DNA of 64,000 nt from Anaerotignum sp. MSJ-24 (GCF_018918145.1 NZ_JAHLPX010000003.1:1-64000), one strand, 5' to 3'. Positions 1 to 9,066 are shown, numbered from the stretch's first letter. Program-made: numbers and translations. The notes: generated by a model not told the origin, from the sequence alone.

Positions 1-50
1 GCACAGTAATGTGTTTAGCTTACTGATACTAATAGGTCGAGGGCTTGACC
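1..50 (+). rRNA. 23S ribosomal RNA, 3' end (partial)
   Basis: The first 50 bases match the conserved 3' terminus of bacterial 23S rRNA, ending in GTCGAGGGCTTGACC. The rest of the gene lies upstream of the window. The exact 3' end is inferred from the conserved motif. Confidence 0.93.
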
Positions 51-128
51 AAAGGAAAGATGTGTGATAGAATTGATGAAGTAAGTACATGTTCGGTTTT
101 GAAGGTGCTTGAAAGAGCAGGAAGAATT

Positions 129-245
129 TCCGGTGGCGATGCGCCTGTGGGAAACACCCGTACCCATCCCGAACACGACGGTTAAGACGCAGGCGGCTGA
201 TGATACTTGGCTGGAGACGGCCCGGGAAAGTAAGTGGCTGCCGGA
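129..245 (+). rRNA. 5S ribosomal RNA
   Basis: A 117-base unit whose ends TCCGG and CCGGA pair as helix I. It contains the conserved block CCCATCCCGAACACG typical of 5S rRNA. It lies 78 bases after the 23S end, in the usual 23S-5S order, and is followed by six tRNA genes in the same direction. Confidence 0.96.
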
Positions 246-261
246 AACAAAATAAAAATGA

Positions 262-333
262 TCCTCAATAGCTCAGCGGTAGAGCATCCGGCTGTTAACC
301 GGAGGGTCGTAGGTTCGAACCCTACTTGGGGAG
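262..333 (+). tRNA. tRNA-Asn (GTT)
   Basis: Cloverleaf with acceptor TCCTCAA/TTGGGGA, anticodon loop CTGTTAA (anticodon GTT) and T-loop GGTTCGAAC. The CCA end is not encoded. First of six tRNAs behind the 5S gene. Confidence 0.95.
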
Positions 334-351
334 CTTCTTAAAAAATAATAT

Positions 352-423
352 GGCCCGATGGTCAAGCGGTTAAGACACGGCCCTTTCACGGCTGTAACCC
401 GGGTTCGATTCCCGGTCGGGTCA
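352..423 (+). tRNA. tRNA-Glu (TTC)
   Basis: Acceptor GGCCCGA/TCGGGTC with one G-U pair, anticodon loop CTTTCAC giving TTC, T-arm GGGTTCGATTCCC. CCA is not encoded. Confidence 0.95.
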
Positions 424-432
424 TTATAAAAT

Positions 433-505
433 GCCGATGTGGCTCAATTGGCAGAGCAGCTGACTTGTAATCAGCAGGTTAACGGTTCGAGTCCGTTCAT
501 CGGCT
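433..505 (+). tRNA. tRNA-Thr (TGT)
   Basis: Acceptor GCCGATG/CATCGGC, anticodon loop CTTGTAA giving TGT, T-arm CGGTTCGAGTCCG. CCA is not encoded. Confidence 0.95.
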
Positions 506-522
506 TTTATGTAGGATATTTT

Positions 523-596
523 GGGTCTTTAGCTCAGTTGGTTAGAGCATCCGGCTCATAACCGGACGGTCCCGGGTTCGAGTCCCTGAAGACCCA
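523..596 (+). tRNA. tRNA with CAT anticodon (Met elongator or Ile2)
   Basis: Acceptor GGGTCTT/AAGACCC, anticodon stem-loop CCGGCTCATAACCGG giving CAT. The first acceptor pair is G-C, so it is not an initiator tRNA, which has an unpaired first position. From sequence alone I cannot separate elongator Met from the lysidine-modified Ile tRNA that reads AUA. Confidence 0.9.
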
Positions 597-611
597 CTTA
601 AAATTTTATAT

Positions 612-685
<74 letters not shown>

Positions 686-691
686 CCATTT

Positions 692-764
692 GGGAGTTTA
701 GCTCAGCTGGGAGAGCATCTGCCTTACAAGCAGAGGGTCACAGGTTCGAGCCCTGTAACTCCCA
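692..764 (+). tRNA. tRNA-Val (TAC)
   Basis: Acceptor GGGAGTT/AACTCCC, anticodon loop CTTACAA giving TAC, T-arm CAGGTTCGAGCCCTG. Last tRNA of the cluster, directly before a terminator. Confidence 0.95.
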
Positions 765-774
765 TTTTTCTTTT

Positions 775-801
775 GGTCAATGTTTTTCATTGGCCTTTTT
801 T
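775..801 (+). terminator. Rho-independent terminator of the rRNA/tRNA operon
   Basis: Perfect stem GGTCAATG/CATTGGCC with a five-T loop, followed by six T. It closes the stable-RNA operon. Confidence 0.9.
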
Positions 802-862
802 GTTTGCTTAAATTAATTTCGTGTGATAGGATTATATTAATATATTGAAAAGGAGCGATAAT

Positions 863-2227
863 GTGAGTAGCTTACTTATTAAAAATGCAGCGGCGATAAT
901 AACGTGCAACGACAATGATGATATATTGTATAATGCCGATATGTATATTAAAAACGGCGAAATTATTAAAATAGGCAGTTTGAATAACGATTTGAAGGCT
1001 GATAGGGTGTATGATATGGAAGGAAAATATGTATTTCCCGGACTTATCAACACACATCATCATCTTTATCAAACATTTACGCGAAATTTAAGTACAGTTC
1101 AAAATATGGAGCTTTTTGACTGGCTTACTGCTCTTTATGAAATATGGCGCGGCTTAGATGAGGAGGCTATTTATCTGAGTTCATTAACAGGACTCGGTGA
1201 ACTTATTAAATATGGCTGTACGACTTGTTTTGACCATCACTATGTTTTTCCTAATGGTTCGGAAAATTTCATTGATAGACAATTTGAGGCGGCAGATGAG
1301 CTTGGTATAAGATTTTACGCATCAAGAGGAAGTATGTCACTTGGTAAAAGTGCCGGTGGCCTTCCGCCCGATGATTTGGTTCAGAATATAGATGATATTC
1401 TTGCTGATAGTGCCAGACTTATAGAAAAATATAATGATACGTCAAAATTTTCTATGCACAATATTGCTTTGGCTCCGTGTTCACCGTTCAGTGTAACTCC
1501 GGAATTACTAAAGGAGTCGGCTAAACTGGCAAGAGCTTATGGAGTAAGACTGCATACTCATGTTGCGGAAACAAAAGATGAAGAAAGATTCTGCATAGAA
1601 AAACTTGGAAAACGTCCGCTTGAGTTTATGGAGTCGGTTGACTGGGTAGGCGATGACGTATGGTATGCTCATGGTATTCATTTTAATGATGATGAATTAA
1701 AGCTTCTTAAAGAAACCGGAACCGGAATTGCACATTGCCCTGTATCTAATATGAAGCTTGCATCCGGTGTATGCAGATTGCCGGAAATGCTTAATATGGG
1801 CATAAATGTCGGTCTTGCGGTAGACGGAAGTGCATCAAATGATGGCTCAAATTTGCTTGCTGAAATTCGTTCTGCATATCTTCTTCACAGATTAAATTCG
1901 AGCAATAAAGCTCCGAGCGGTTATGACATACTTAAGACAGCGACAAAGGGCAGTGCGGCTGTTTTAGGCAGAACGGATATAGGCGAGTTAAGTGTCAGCA
2001 AAGCAGCAGATTTTTTTGTTATTGACAGCAATGGTCTTGACATGGTTGGAACATTTACGGATCCGGCTAATTTAATTGCAACTACCGGATATAATAAACC
2101 GGCTGACTATGTATTTGCCGCAGGAAAGCTTATTTCCGAAAAAGGTATATTGACAGGCATAGATGAAGAAAAAATTGTTTATAAGGCAAATAGAAAGGTT
2201 AAAGAACTTTTATACAAAAGAAATTGA
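863..2227 (+). CDS. 8-oxoguanine deaminase-like amidohydrolase
   Basis: A 454-residue metal-dependent amidohydrolase of the cytosine deaminase/AtzB superfamily. I chose the GTG at 863 because AAGGAG lies 8 bases before it; the upstream TTG in frame overlaps that ribosome site. Visible elements are the N-terminal beta-sandwich, the metal site HHH after GLINT (about residue 65), a second histidine in THVAE, a third in YAHGIHF, and VDGSASND carrying the late catalytic Asp. The stretch after HHH and the CTTCFDHHY segment resemble 8-oxoguanine deaminases, which hydrolyse 8-oxoguanine to urate and ammonia, but hydroxyatrazine-type ethylaminohydrolases are close relatives, so substrate is inferred. 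Stands alone between two terminators. Confidence 0.8.
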   Translation: MSSLLIKNAAAIITCNDNDDILYNADMYIKNGEIIKIGSLNNDLKADRVYDMEGKYVFPGLINTHHHLYQTFTRNLSTVQNMELFDWLTALYEIWRGLDEEAIYLSSLTGLGELIKYGCTTCFDHHYVFPNGSENFIDRQFEAADELGIRFYASRGSMSLGKSAGGLPPDDLVQNIDDILADSARLIEKYNDTSKFSMHNIALAPCSPFSVTPELLKESAKLARAYGVRLHTHVAETKDEERFCIEKLGKRPLEFMESVDWVGDDVWYAHGIHFNDDELKLLKETGTGIAHCPVSNMKLASGVCRLPEMLNMGINVGLAVDGSASNDGSNLLAEIRSAYLLHRLNSSNKAPSGYDILKTATKGSAAVLGRTDIGELSVSKAADFFVIDSNGLDMVGTFTDPANLIATTGYNKPADYVFAAGKLISEKGILTGIDEEKIVYKANRKVKELLYKRN

Positions 2228-2234
2228 TAAGAAA

Positions 2235-2260
2235 AGAGTGCAGTCTGATGGCTGCACTCT
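2235..2260. terminator. Bidirectional terminator between the deaminase and metK
   Basis: Stem AGAGTGCAG/CTGCACTCT with an 8-base loop, T-rich on both sides in the relevant direction. It sits between two convergent genes. Confidence 0.85.
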
Positions 2261-2270
2261 TAATTTTTAA

Positions 2271-3443
2271 TTATAATTTGAATACATCAACTTTATCTAA
2301 CTTTTCCCAAGGAAGATCAAGGTCATTACGTCCGAAGTGGCCGTAAGCAGCTGTCTGCTTGTAGATAGGTCTTCTGAGGTCGAAGTTCTTGATAATTGCG
2401 GCAGGTCTTAAATCAAAGTTGTTTTCAACAAGCTTTGTGATTTCTTCGTCTGAAATCTTTCCTGTGCCAAATGTGTTGATAAGTATTGAAACGGGTTTTG
2501 CAACACCGATTGCATATGCAAGCTGAACCTCGCATTTCTTTGCGATACCGCTTGCAACGATGTTTTTAGCAACGTGACGAGCAGCATAGCAAGCTGAACG
2601 GTCAACCTTTGTGGGATCCTTTCCTGAGAAAGCACCGCCGCCGTGGCAAGCATATCCGCCATATGTATCAACGATAATCTTTCTTCCTGTAAGTCCGCTG
2701 TCGCCCTGAGGTCCGCCGATAACGAAACGTCCTGTCGGGTTGATGTAATATTTTGTTTCATCGCTTAAAAGCTCGGCAGGAATAACTGCTTTGATAACTT
2801 TTTCGATGATGTCTTTTTTTATCTGTTCCTGAGTTGCTTCAGGATCGTGCTGTGTTGAAATAACTACTGTATCAACAGCAACAGGTTTGTCATCTTCATA
2901 TACAACGGTAACCTGTGATTTTCCGTCTGGTCTTAAATATGAAAGTGTACCGTTTTTACGAACCTCTGTAAGCTTCTTCGTGAGCTTATGAGCAAGATCG
3001 ATGGGCATAGGCATATAATCATCTGTTTCGTCACATGCAAAACCAAACATCATACCCTGGTCGCCTGCACCTGTGTCAAATTCGCTTGTATCTGTACCTG
3101 TTTTCTGCTCAAGCGCTTTGTCAACGCCCATAGCAATATCGGGTGACTGACCATGAATAGCTGTAAGAACTGCACATGTATCGCAATCAAAACCATATTT
3201 AGCTCTGTCATAACCGATTTCTCTTACTGTGTCTCTAACTATTTTTTCAATGTCAACGTAAGCCTTTGTTGTAATTTCACCCATTACATAAACGATACCT
3301 GTTGTTGTTGTTGTTTCGCATGCAACTCTTGACATGGGGTCCTGTTCGAGTAATGCATCAAGTATTGCGTCAGAAATCTGGTCGCACATTTTGTCGGGAT
3401 GTCCTTCTGTTACCGATTCAGAAGTAAATAATTTTCTTGCCAT
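2271..3443 (-). CDS. metK: S-adenosylmethionine synthetase
   Basis: Makes S-adenosylmethionine from methionine and ATP in the cytosol. The 390-residue protein has full family length. It shows GHPDK near the N terminus (ATP site), [12 protein letters not shown] near residue 120, and [17 protein letters not shown], the glycine-rich loop near residue 265. The ATG is preceded by AAAGGAAG. The 5' leader carries a SAM-I riboswitch and a terminator, so expression should fall when SAM is plentiful. Single-gene unit ending at a bidirectional terminator. Confidence 0.98.
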   Translation of the reverse strand: MARKLFTSESVTEGHPDKMCDQISDAILDALLEQDPMSRVACETTTTTGIVYVMGEITTKAYVDIEKIVRDTVREIGYDRAKYGFDCDTCAVLTAIHGQSPDIAMGVDKALEQKTGTDTSEFDTGAGDQGMMFGFACDETDDYMPMPIDLAHKLTKKLTEVRKNGTLSYLRPDGKSQVTVVYEDDKPVAVDTVVISTQHDPEATQEQIKKDIIEKVIKAVIPAELLSDETKYYINPTGRFVIGGPQGDSGLTGRKIIVDTYGGYACHGGGAFSGKDPTKVDRSACYAARHVAKNIVASGIAKKCEVQLAYAIGVAKPVSILINTFGTGKISDEEITKLVENNFDLRPAAIIKNFDLRRPIYKQTAAYGHFGRNDLDLPWEKLDKVDVFKL

Positions 3444-3473
3444 TTAAAAATCTTCCTTTCTAAATTTCGAGAG

Positions 3474-3500
3474 GTAAAAGAAAAAGCCCTCAAGGGCTTT
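3474..3500 (-). terminator. Terminator of the metK SAM-I riboswitch
   Basis: On the minus strand, AAAGCCC-TTGA-GGGCTTT is followed by TTTTTCTTTT. It lies between the aptamer and the metK ribosome site and is the expression platform of the riboswitch. Confidence 0.9.
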
Positions 3501-3510
3501 TTTATTAAAA

Positions 3511-3606
3511 CTTATCTTCCGCAAAAAAAATGCGGGGGAATTGGCACCGTGCATATGCCGGTTGCCGGGTTTCATTGGGCCCTGTCCCTCTACCACTCTT
3601 GATAAG
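3511..3606 (-). promoter_or_regulatory. SAM-I (S-box) riboswitch upstream of metK
   Basis: Read on the minus strand, the 96-base element opens with CTTATCAAGAG and closes with GATAAG (P1 helix). It contains the S-box core AGAGGGAC, ATGAAACCCGGCAACC and a GCACGGTGCC hairpin in the expected order. SAM binding stabilises P1 and lets the downstream terminator form. This is the textbook arrangement for metK in Firmicutes. Confidence 0.97.
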
Positions 3607-3629
3607 ATGTAAACTTTCTTCAATTAAAA

Positions 3630-3658
3630 ACTATACAGGAAGGCTATATGTTTGTCAT
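3630..3658 (-). promoter_or_regulatory. metK promoter
   Basis: On the minus strand, -35 ATGACA and -10 TATAGT are separated by 17 bases, each one mismatch from consensus. The -10 lies about 25 bases before the riboswitch P1 helix. Confidence 0.8.
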
Positions 3659-3686
3659 TACCCAAATGCAATTTTATGTCCAATAT

Positions 3687-3700
3687 TATGTCATGACATA
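3687..3700. other. 14-bp perfect palindrome
   Basis: TATGTCATGACATA is a perfect palindrome located 29 bases upstream of the metK -35 box and 28 bases past the permease stop codon. It could be a regulator site for metK, but no regulator is identified and one occurrence cannot establish this. Confidence 0.35.
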
Positions 3701-3728
3701 TGGTTTGTATAGCAAATCATTGATTTTA

Positions 3729-5135
3729 TTATATCTCTTCTATTTGATTGCTGTTTTTCGGTTTTTTGAGAAGCATGCCTATAACAGTTATAATAACAAA
3801 TATTATAAGATATAAAATAACTACCTTTGTGCCGTTTGATATTGCTGCGGCAATAACCATGAATGTACTTCCGGCTATCGCAAGCACAGGCATAATAAAA
3901 CGATTGAAAACATTTAAATCCTTTTCCATTTTAATCATTCTGACGAATATGGGTATATACATTGCATAAAGAGTTATTATTGTTATTTCTGATGGATCAA
4001 ATACAACAGGACCGAACCATGATTCAGGTGCGAGCTTTGCTCCGTAAAAATATACAAGCCATAATATGCACACGATAAGTCCAACTATTGCTGAATTTGT
4101 AGGCATGCCGGTTGCACTGTCTACATTTGAAAAAAGCTTTGGATTAGGACCTTCGTTTCTGACGGCGATGAAATACATACCTCTTACGCTTGCGAGCATA
4201 TAGCCGTTGAGAGTTCCCATACAAGAAATTATAATGCAGACCATGAGCATTATTGCACCGAATGGACCGAGAATATTTGTAAATGCTATTTTTGCGCCTG
4301 TTTCTCCTCCGGCTATCATTGTTAAGTTATCGGCTGCTCCGGCAAGTCCTACATAATAGAGAATATATACAATCGAAATAATTAATGTTCCGCTTACAAG
4401 AGCAATAGGCAGATTTCTTTTGCTGTCTTTTATCTCTGAATTTATTGATGTAGCTATTATCCAGCCTTCAAAAGCGAATGATGCCGAAACCAGAGCTGTG
4501 AGAAAAGGCTTTTCCACGGGAACATAATCCGGTTTTACCGAAAGAATTTCTTCTATCGAGGGTGCTTGGCTGAAGTTATGCACAAGAACTCCGCTTTTGA
4601 TACCGGTATATATACCGAGTATTATCATAAGTGCAATCGGAATAAGCTTTATTATTGTTGTTGCTACCTGAAATTTTCCGGCAAGCTTTGGAGAAAGTGC
4701 ATTTAATCCATAGCTTAAACATAAATACATTCCTGTGAGCAGCATTGCCGCACCACCTGTTATATCCGGTATACCGACAAGTACGCAGGTGTATCTTGCA
4801 CATACCCATGCAACAACAGTGGCTACCGTAGGATAATACATAAATGTTATGAACCATGCCAAAATATAAGCATAGGTTTTGCCCATAGTTGCTTCTGCAT
4901 AATCCACAATGCCGTTTACTTTTTCATATTTGGTTGCCATTATTGAAAATGTGTATGCACAAGCAATCATAATAAGACCGCCGACAGTCCATGCAGCTAT
5001 GGCGGTTAAAAGATGTCCTCCGGTTGCTGTTAAAATAGTTTCTGCTTTGAAAAATACGCCGCTTCCTATAACAATACCTATTACCATACACATGGCTGTA
5101 AGCAGACCGTATTTTTTCTCTAATTTATGCCCCAT
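3729..5135 (-). CDS. APC-superfamily amino acid permease
   Basis: A 468-residue integral membrane protein with about 12 hydrophobic segments. The first helix carries GIVIGSGVFF, the substrate-backbone-binding signature of the amino acid-polyamine-organocation superfamily, closest in look to LAT/SteT-type exchangers. It probably moves an amino acid across the cytoplasmic membrane; the substrate cannot be read from the sequence. AAGGAGG lies 12 bases before the ATG. A consensus promoter sits upstream, and the gene is a single unit divergent from mntP. Confidence 0.88.
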   Translation of the reverse strand: MGHKLEKKYGLLTAMCMVIGIVIGSGVFFKAETILTATGGHLLTAIAAWTVGGLIMIACAYTFSIMATKYEKVNGIVDYAEATMGKTYAYILAWFITFMYYPTVATVVAWVCARYTCVLVGIPDITGGAAMLLTGMYLCLSYGLNALSPKLAGKFQVATTIIKLIPIALMIILGIYTGIKSGVLVHNFSQAPSIEEILSVKPDYVPVEKPFLTALVSASFAFEGWIIATSINSEIKDSKRNLPIALVSGTLIISIVYILYYVGLAGAADNLTMIAGGETGAKIAFTNILGPFGAIMLMVCIIISCMGTLNGYMLASVRGMYFIAVRNEGPNPKLFSNVDSATGMPTNSAIVGLIVCILWLVYFYGAKLAPESWFGPVVFDPSEITIITLYAMYIPIFVRMIKMEKDLNVFNRFIMPVLAIAGSTFMVIAAAISNGTKVVILYLIIFVIITVIGMLLKKPKNSNQIEEI

Positions 5136-5177
5136 TATTTATTTTATCCTCCTTCTGGTTTTTAGAGATACTTTGCT

Positions 5178-5206
5178 ATTATATGCATAAAAGATCTAAT
5201 AGTCAA
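5178..5206 (-). promoter_or_regulatory. Promoter of the APC permease
   Basis: On the minus strand, TTGACT, 17 bases, TATAAT. Divergent from and 30 bases away from the mntP promoter. Confidence 0.8.
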
Positions 5207-5235
5207 ATATAATATTCAATCTAATTTTGTTCTTG

Positions 5236-5265
5236 TTGACTAACTCAAATGATGTTTGATATAAT
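5236..5265 (+). promoter_or_regulatory. mntP promoter
   Basis: TTGACT, 18-base spacer, TATAAT, with TGA directly before the -10 hexamer as an extended -10. No Mn-sensing riboswitch of the yybP-ykoY type is recognisable in the ~50-base leader. Confidence 0.8.
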
Positions 5266-5320
5266 CGGCGGAATAAATAATTTACATGAGTTGTGTTTTT
5301 AGAGAAGGGGTAATTATATT

Positions 5321-5884
5321 ATGGGGATTATTGAGCTGTTTATTCTTGCGGTTGGTTTATCCATGGACGCATTTGCAGTTTCAATATGTAAAGGGCTTAC
5401 GGTTGGTAAAGTAAAACCGATTCATTCGATAACAGCTGGCATATATTTTGGCGGTTTTCAGGCACTTATGCCTACGATAGGATATTTGCTCGGAATAAAA
5501 TTTCAGGCAATGATAAACGAAATAGATCATTGGGTAGCATTTGTGCTGTTGGTGATAATCGGTCTTAATATGATAAAGGAGTCGAGAAGCAATGAAGAGG
5601 AAAATCTTGATGCTTCATTTGATTTTAAAACAATGCTTCCGCTGGCTGTTGCAACAAGTATAGATGCACTTGCGGTTGGTGTTACATTTGCATTTCTTGA
5701 TGTTGACATTGTTTCGGCAGTTATATTTATAGGCGTTATAACTTTTATATTCTCTGCTGTCGGAGTCAAAATAGGAAGTATATTCGGAGCAAAGTATAAA
5801 TCAAAATCTGAATTTTTAGGAGGCCTTGTGCTTATTTGTATAGGTGTAAAAATACTGCTTGAACACTTAAATATAATAGGATAA
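5321..5884 (+). CDS. mntP: Putative manganese efflux pump MntP
   Basis: A 187-residue inner membrane protein with six hydrophobic segments in two pseudo-symmetric halves. Each half contains the diagnostic acidic motif, SMDAFAVS (Asp16) and SIDALAVG (Asp115), which carry the transported Mn2+ in this family. Length is normal (about 185). AGAAGGGG precedes the ATG. It stands alone between its own promoter and a terminator. Manganese export is family knowledge, not visible here. Confidence 0.93.
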   Translation: MGIIELFILAVGLSMDAFAVSICKGLTVGKVKPIHSITAGIYFGGFQALMPTIGYLLGIKFQAMINEIDHWVAFVLLVIIGLNMIKESRSNEEENLDASFDFKTMLPLAVATSIDALAVGVTFAFLDVDIVSAVIFIGVITFIFSAVGVKIGSIFGAKYKSKSEFLGGLVLICIGVKILLEHLNIIG

Positions 5885-5891
5885 AATTTTT

Positions 5892-5922
5892 ACCACAGAA
5901 TATTTATGTTCTGTGGTTTTTA
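5892..5922 (+). terminator. Terminator after mntP
   Basis: Stem ACCACAGAA/TTCTGTGGT with an 8-base loop followed by TTTTTATT. Confidence 0.88.
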
Positions 5923-5938
5923 TTTGTCCGATTTGATA

Positions 5939-5967
5939 TTGAATATAGTATTTTAATGTGTTATACT
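5939..5967 (+). promoter_or_regulatory. Promoter of the Crp-ABC importer operon
   Basis: TTGAAT, 17 bases, TATACT, placed 37 bases before the first ATG. Confidence 0.7.
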
Positions 5968-6003
5968 CGTTTCTGTCTTAAATAATACAAAATAGAGGTA
6001 AAT

Positions 6004-6687
6004 ATGCTTATTGAGAACACTAAGGAAAAAGAAAAATACTTTGAACTTATAAAACAATGTTTTCTCTTTCAATATGTTGATGAAGAAACGGTGAATAAAA
6101 TTTTATCGGACGAAAGACTTAAATATGCCGTTTTTGAGAAAAATAACTGTATATACAGCTATAAAAGCTTTGAAAAGAGCCTTGGCATAATACTTAAAGG
6201 TAAAATCAGCGTTAATAAGTACAAGGAAAACGGAGAGGTTTTAATCAATTATCTTAAAGTCGGAAATGCCTTCGGCGGTGCGGCTGTTTTCAGCAAATCA
6301 GAAAGATACATCGCAGAGCTGAGAGCAGAAACAAAATGCGTAATACTGTTTGTTTCCGATGAAGTATTGAAGGATATGTTTAGAATATCCGAAAAAACTA
6401 TGCTCAATTATATGACTTATCTTTCAGATTCGCTTGTTTTTCTGAACAAAAGGCTTGATATATTTTCTGCCGGAAACGCAGAGGAAAGAATAAAAGAATA
6501 TATCCGAATAAATGCGGCTCCGAATGGTGAAGGTATATATGAGCTGACAATACAGAGTTACAGCCGGCTTGCGGAGTATTTATCAATAGGCAGAGCGTCT
6601 CTTTACAGAATTTTAGATGATTTTAAGGCACAGGGACTTATTGATAAGTCCGGTAAAAAAATTTACATCAAAGGAGAACTGAAATGA
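6004..6687 (+). CDS. Crp/Fnr-family transcriptional regulator
   Basis: A 227-residue cytosolic DNA-binding protein. The first ~135 residues form a cyclic-nucleotide-binding-like effector domain (GIILKGKISVNKY, then GNAFGGAAVFS). The last ~60 residues are a winged helix of the Crp type with recognition helix SIGRASLYRILDDF. No Fe-S cysteine set is evident, so it is not a typical Fnr. The stop overlaps the next ATG (ATGA), so it is translated together with the ABC substrate-binding protein and most likely controls this operon in response to its substrate or a derived signal. Confidence 0.88.
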   Translation: MLIENTKEKEKYFELIKQCFLFQYVDEETVNKILSDERLKYAVFEKNNCIYSYKSFEKSLGIILKGKISVNKYKENGEVLINYLKVGNAFGGAAVFSKSERYIAELRAETKCVILFVSDEVLKDMFRISEKTMLNYMTYLSDSLVFLNKRLDIFSAGNAEERIKEYIRINAAPNGEGIYELTIQSYSRLAEYLSIGRASLYRILDDFKAQGLIDKSGKKIYIKGELK

Positions 6688-7700
6688 AAAGATTTTTAAG
6701 TGCGGTAGTTACGGCAGTTGTTGTATGCGGTTTGTTTGCAGGCTGCTCATCGGGAAATGCGGATAAGGCAGATAATCAGCAGTCGGAGCAGAATACACAG
6801 ACAGAAACAACAGATGATGTTACAATAAATGTGGCTATGCTCAAAGGACCTACGGGAATAGGAGCTGTTGAGCTTATGGAAAAGAGCAAAAACGGAGAGG
6901 CAGAAGGCAATTATAATATTTCCGTTGCATCTGCGGCAGATGATGTTACCGCAAAAATAATAAGCGGAGAGGTTGACATTGCGGCAGTTCCGACAAATCT
7001 TGCGGCTGTGCTTTACAATAAAACAGAGGGCGGTATTTCCGTTATAGGAGTTAATACTCTCGGAGTGCTTTATGTGGTTGAAAACGGTGACAGTATAAAC
7101 AGCATAAACGATTTATCAGGAAAGACCGTTTATTCATCAGGTCAGGGAGCTGTTCCCGAATATGTAATGGATTATGTTCTTGAAAAAAATAATGTTACTG
7201 ACGTAGACATTGAATATATGTCGGAGCACGCAGAGGTTGCAACGGCAATAGCAGACGGAACAGCTAATATTGCTCTTCTTCCCGAGCCTAATGTTACGGC
7301 AGTAACAATGAAAAATCCGGATTTAAGAATTGCTCTTGATATGACAGAGGAATGGAACAAGGTAAGCGACAGCGATCTTGCAATGGGCTGTGTTATTGTA
7401 AGAAACGATTTCTTAAATGAGCATGAAGGTGCGGTAAAGACATTTATTAAGGAATATGCGGAAAGCATTGATTATGTAAACAGCAATGTTTCGGATGCGG
7501 CTCAGCTTGTTGAAAAATATGAAATTATGGCATCTGCTGCTGCGGCTGAAAAAGCAATTCCGAATTGCAATATTGTTTTTGAGGACGGAGAAAACATGAA
7601 AGCTATGCTTAACGGATTATATGCTGTGCTTTATAACGCAAATCCCAAGGCAGTCGGAGGCAGTATTCCTTCAGAGGATTTTTATTATGAAAATAACTGA
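6684..7700 (+). CDS. ABC importer substrate-binding lipoprotein (NitT/TauT type)
   Basis: A 338-residue extracellular solute-binding lipoprotein. A signal peptide ends in the lipobox LFAGC with Cys21 as the lipid anchor, followed by a Gln/Thr-rich linker. The mature part resembles SsuA/ThiY-like proteins (VAMLKGPTGIGAVELM, GEVDIAAVPTNLAAVLYNK). It hands a small substrate to the permease encoded next. Family members carry sulfonates, nitrate, taurine, pyrimidine precursors or metals; I cannot choose among them. It overlaps its neighbours by 4 and 14 bases. Confidence 0.9.
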   Translation: MKRFLSAVVTAVVVCGLFAGCSSGNADKADNQQSEQNTQTETTDDVTINVAMLKGPTGIGAVELMEKSKNGEAEGNYNISVASAADDVTAKIISGEVDIAAVPTNLAAVLYNKTEGGISVIGVNTLGVLYVVENGDSINSINDLSGKTVYSSGQGAVPEYVMDYVLEKNNVTDVDIEYMSEHAEVATAIADGTANIALLPEPNVTAVTMKNPDLRIALDMTEEWNKVSDSDLAMGCVIVRNDFLNEHEGAVKTFIKEYAESIDYVNSNVSDAAQLVEKYEIMASAAAAEKAIPNCNIVFEDGENMKAMLNGLYAVLYNANPKAVGGSIPSEDFYYENN

Positions 7701-8463
7701 TAACAGATATTTTAAAATTTTAATAACGGCAGTGTTCTGGCTTGCTTTGTGGCAGGCAGTCTGTGTAATTGTCGGCAGGGATGTGCTTATCGCATCTCCT
7801 GCCGATACTTTTAATGCGCTTATTGAAATGCTCCAAACGGCTGTTTTTTATAAAACGATAGTAATGTCCTTTGTGAGGGTAGCCTGCGGATTTTTTATAG
7901 GAATGGCAGTCGGAATTATTGCGGCAGTAATAACCTGTGCAAATAAGACTATATATATGCTTTTGAAGCCGGCTATAAATATAATAAAATCCACACCGGT
8001 TGCGTCGTTTATAATAATAGCACTGGCATGGATGAAGTCCGGACAGGTTCCTGTTTTTATTTCGTTTATTGCTACCGCACCCATTGTATGGGGAAATGTG
8101 AGCGAAGGAATTAAATCAGTCGATGAAAAAATATTGGAAATGGCAAAAATATTTGAATATTCTTTTTCGGTTAAGCTCAAAAAAATATACATACCGTCGA
8201 TTATGCCGTTTATGCGTTCCGCAATAATATCCGGAGCCGGCTTTGCATGGAAAAGCGGCGTTGCCGCAGAGGTTATCGGAAGTCCTAAATATGCGCTCGG
8301 AAGTAAGCTTTATGATGCAAAGGTTTATCTTGAAACATCTCAGCTTTTTGCATGGACAGCGGTTATAATAATATTAAGCATAATATTCGAAAAAATTGTT
8401 ATAAGGCTCGTAAATGCGGCAGAATGCAAAAAGGAGACAAAAAATGAAAAAACTTGTTTTTAA
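7687..8463 (+). CDS. ABC importer permease (NitT/TauT type)
   Basis: A 258-residue membrane protein with about six hydrophobic segments. The cytoplasmic coupling loop EMAKIFEYSFSVKLKKI matches the EAA motif of BPD-type importers and contacts the ATPase. I took the ATG at 7687, inside the end of the preceding gene, because AGAGGA lies before it and the upstream extension does not resemble the family. It overlaps the ATPase gene by 20 bases, showing a tightly coupled operon. Confidence 0.9.
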   Translation: MKITDNRYFKILITAVFWLALWQAVCVIVGRDVLIASPADTFNALIEMLQTAVFYKTIVMSFVRVACGFFIGMAVGIIAAVITCANKTIYMLLKPAINIIKSTPVASFIIIALAWMKSGQVPVFISFIATAPIVWGNVSEGIKSVDEKILEMAKIFEYSFSVKLKKIYIPSIMPFMRSAIISGAGFAWKSGVAAEVIGSPKYALGSKLYDAKVYLETSQLFAWTAVIIILSIIFEKIVIRLVNAAECKKETKNEKTCF

Positions 8464-9025
8464 CAGCGTGTATAAATGCTATAATGAAAAAGATGTAATA
8501 AAGAATTTTTCTGCCGAAATAACAGAGGGAAATCCGGTTTGTTTTTTTGGCGAAAGCGGCTGTGGAAAAACTACGCTGATAAACATTGCGGCAGGACTGG
8601 TTAAGCCTGATAAAGGGAAAATAATAACAGAAAAAATAGCACATACCGCTGTTGTTTTTCAGGAGGACAGGCTGTTGGAAAGCTGTACAGCAGAGGAAAA
8701 CATAATGCTTTCGGCAAAAAACACCGAGCTTGCCCGAAAAATATCCGATGTATGCGGAATAACCGAATTTCTCAAGCTTTATCCAAATGAGATGAGCGGA
8801 GGAATGAAGAAAAGAATCGCTGTTGCAAGAGCGGTTGCTTTTGATGGAGATATGCTTTTGTTAGATGAGCCGTTTAATGGCATTGATGAAGAAAGAATTG
8901 ATAGGATTATAGAATTTTTAAAAACTTATATTGAAAATAAAGTGTGCATTATTGTTACACATGACATAAATCAAGCAAAAAAATTAAATGCAGAAATAAT
9001 ATATATATATGATAATTATTATTGA
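8444..9025 (+). CDS. ABC importer ATP-binding protein (NitT/TauT type)
   Basis: The 193-residue ATPase is short for this family (usually 230-260) but keeps every catalytic motif: Walker A GESGCGKTT, signature MSGGMKKRIAVARA, Walker B MLLLDEPF and the switch histidine in VTHD. The C-terminal end after the H-loop is missing compared with SsuB/TauB. The ATG at 8444 follows AAGGAG by 8 bases. It powers import by the permease encoded upstream. Confidence 0.92.
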   Translation: MKKLVFNSVYKCYNEKDVIKNFSAEITEGNPVCFFGESGCGKTTLINIAAGLVKPDKGKIITEKIAHTAVVFQEDRLLESCTAEENIMLSAKNTELARKISDVCGITEFLKLYPNEMSGGMKKRIAVARAVAFDGDMLLLDEPFNGIDEERIDRIIEFLKTYIENKVCIIVTHDINQAKKLNAEIIYIYDNYY

Positions 9026-9066
9026 CTAATACAGATTATTTGTTAAAATATAGATGGGTGATGACT

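Noticed and set aside
523-596. CAT-anticodon tRNA as initiator tRNA-fMet
   Set aside because: The first acceptor pair is G-C and the anticodon stem lacks the three G-C pairs of initiators.
3530-3712. Plus-strand ORF of 60 codons upstream of metK
   Set aside because: It runs antisense across the SAM-I riboswitch and metK promoter and has no ribosome site; the RNA element explains the sequence.
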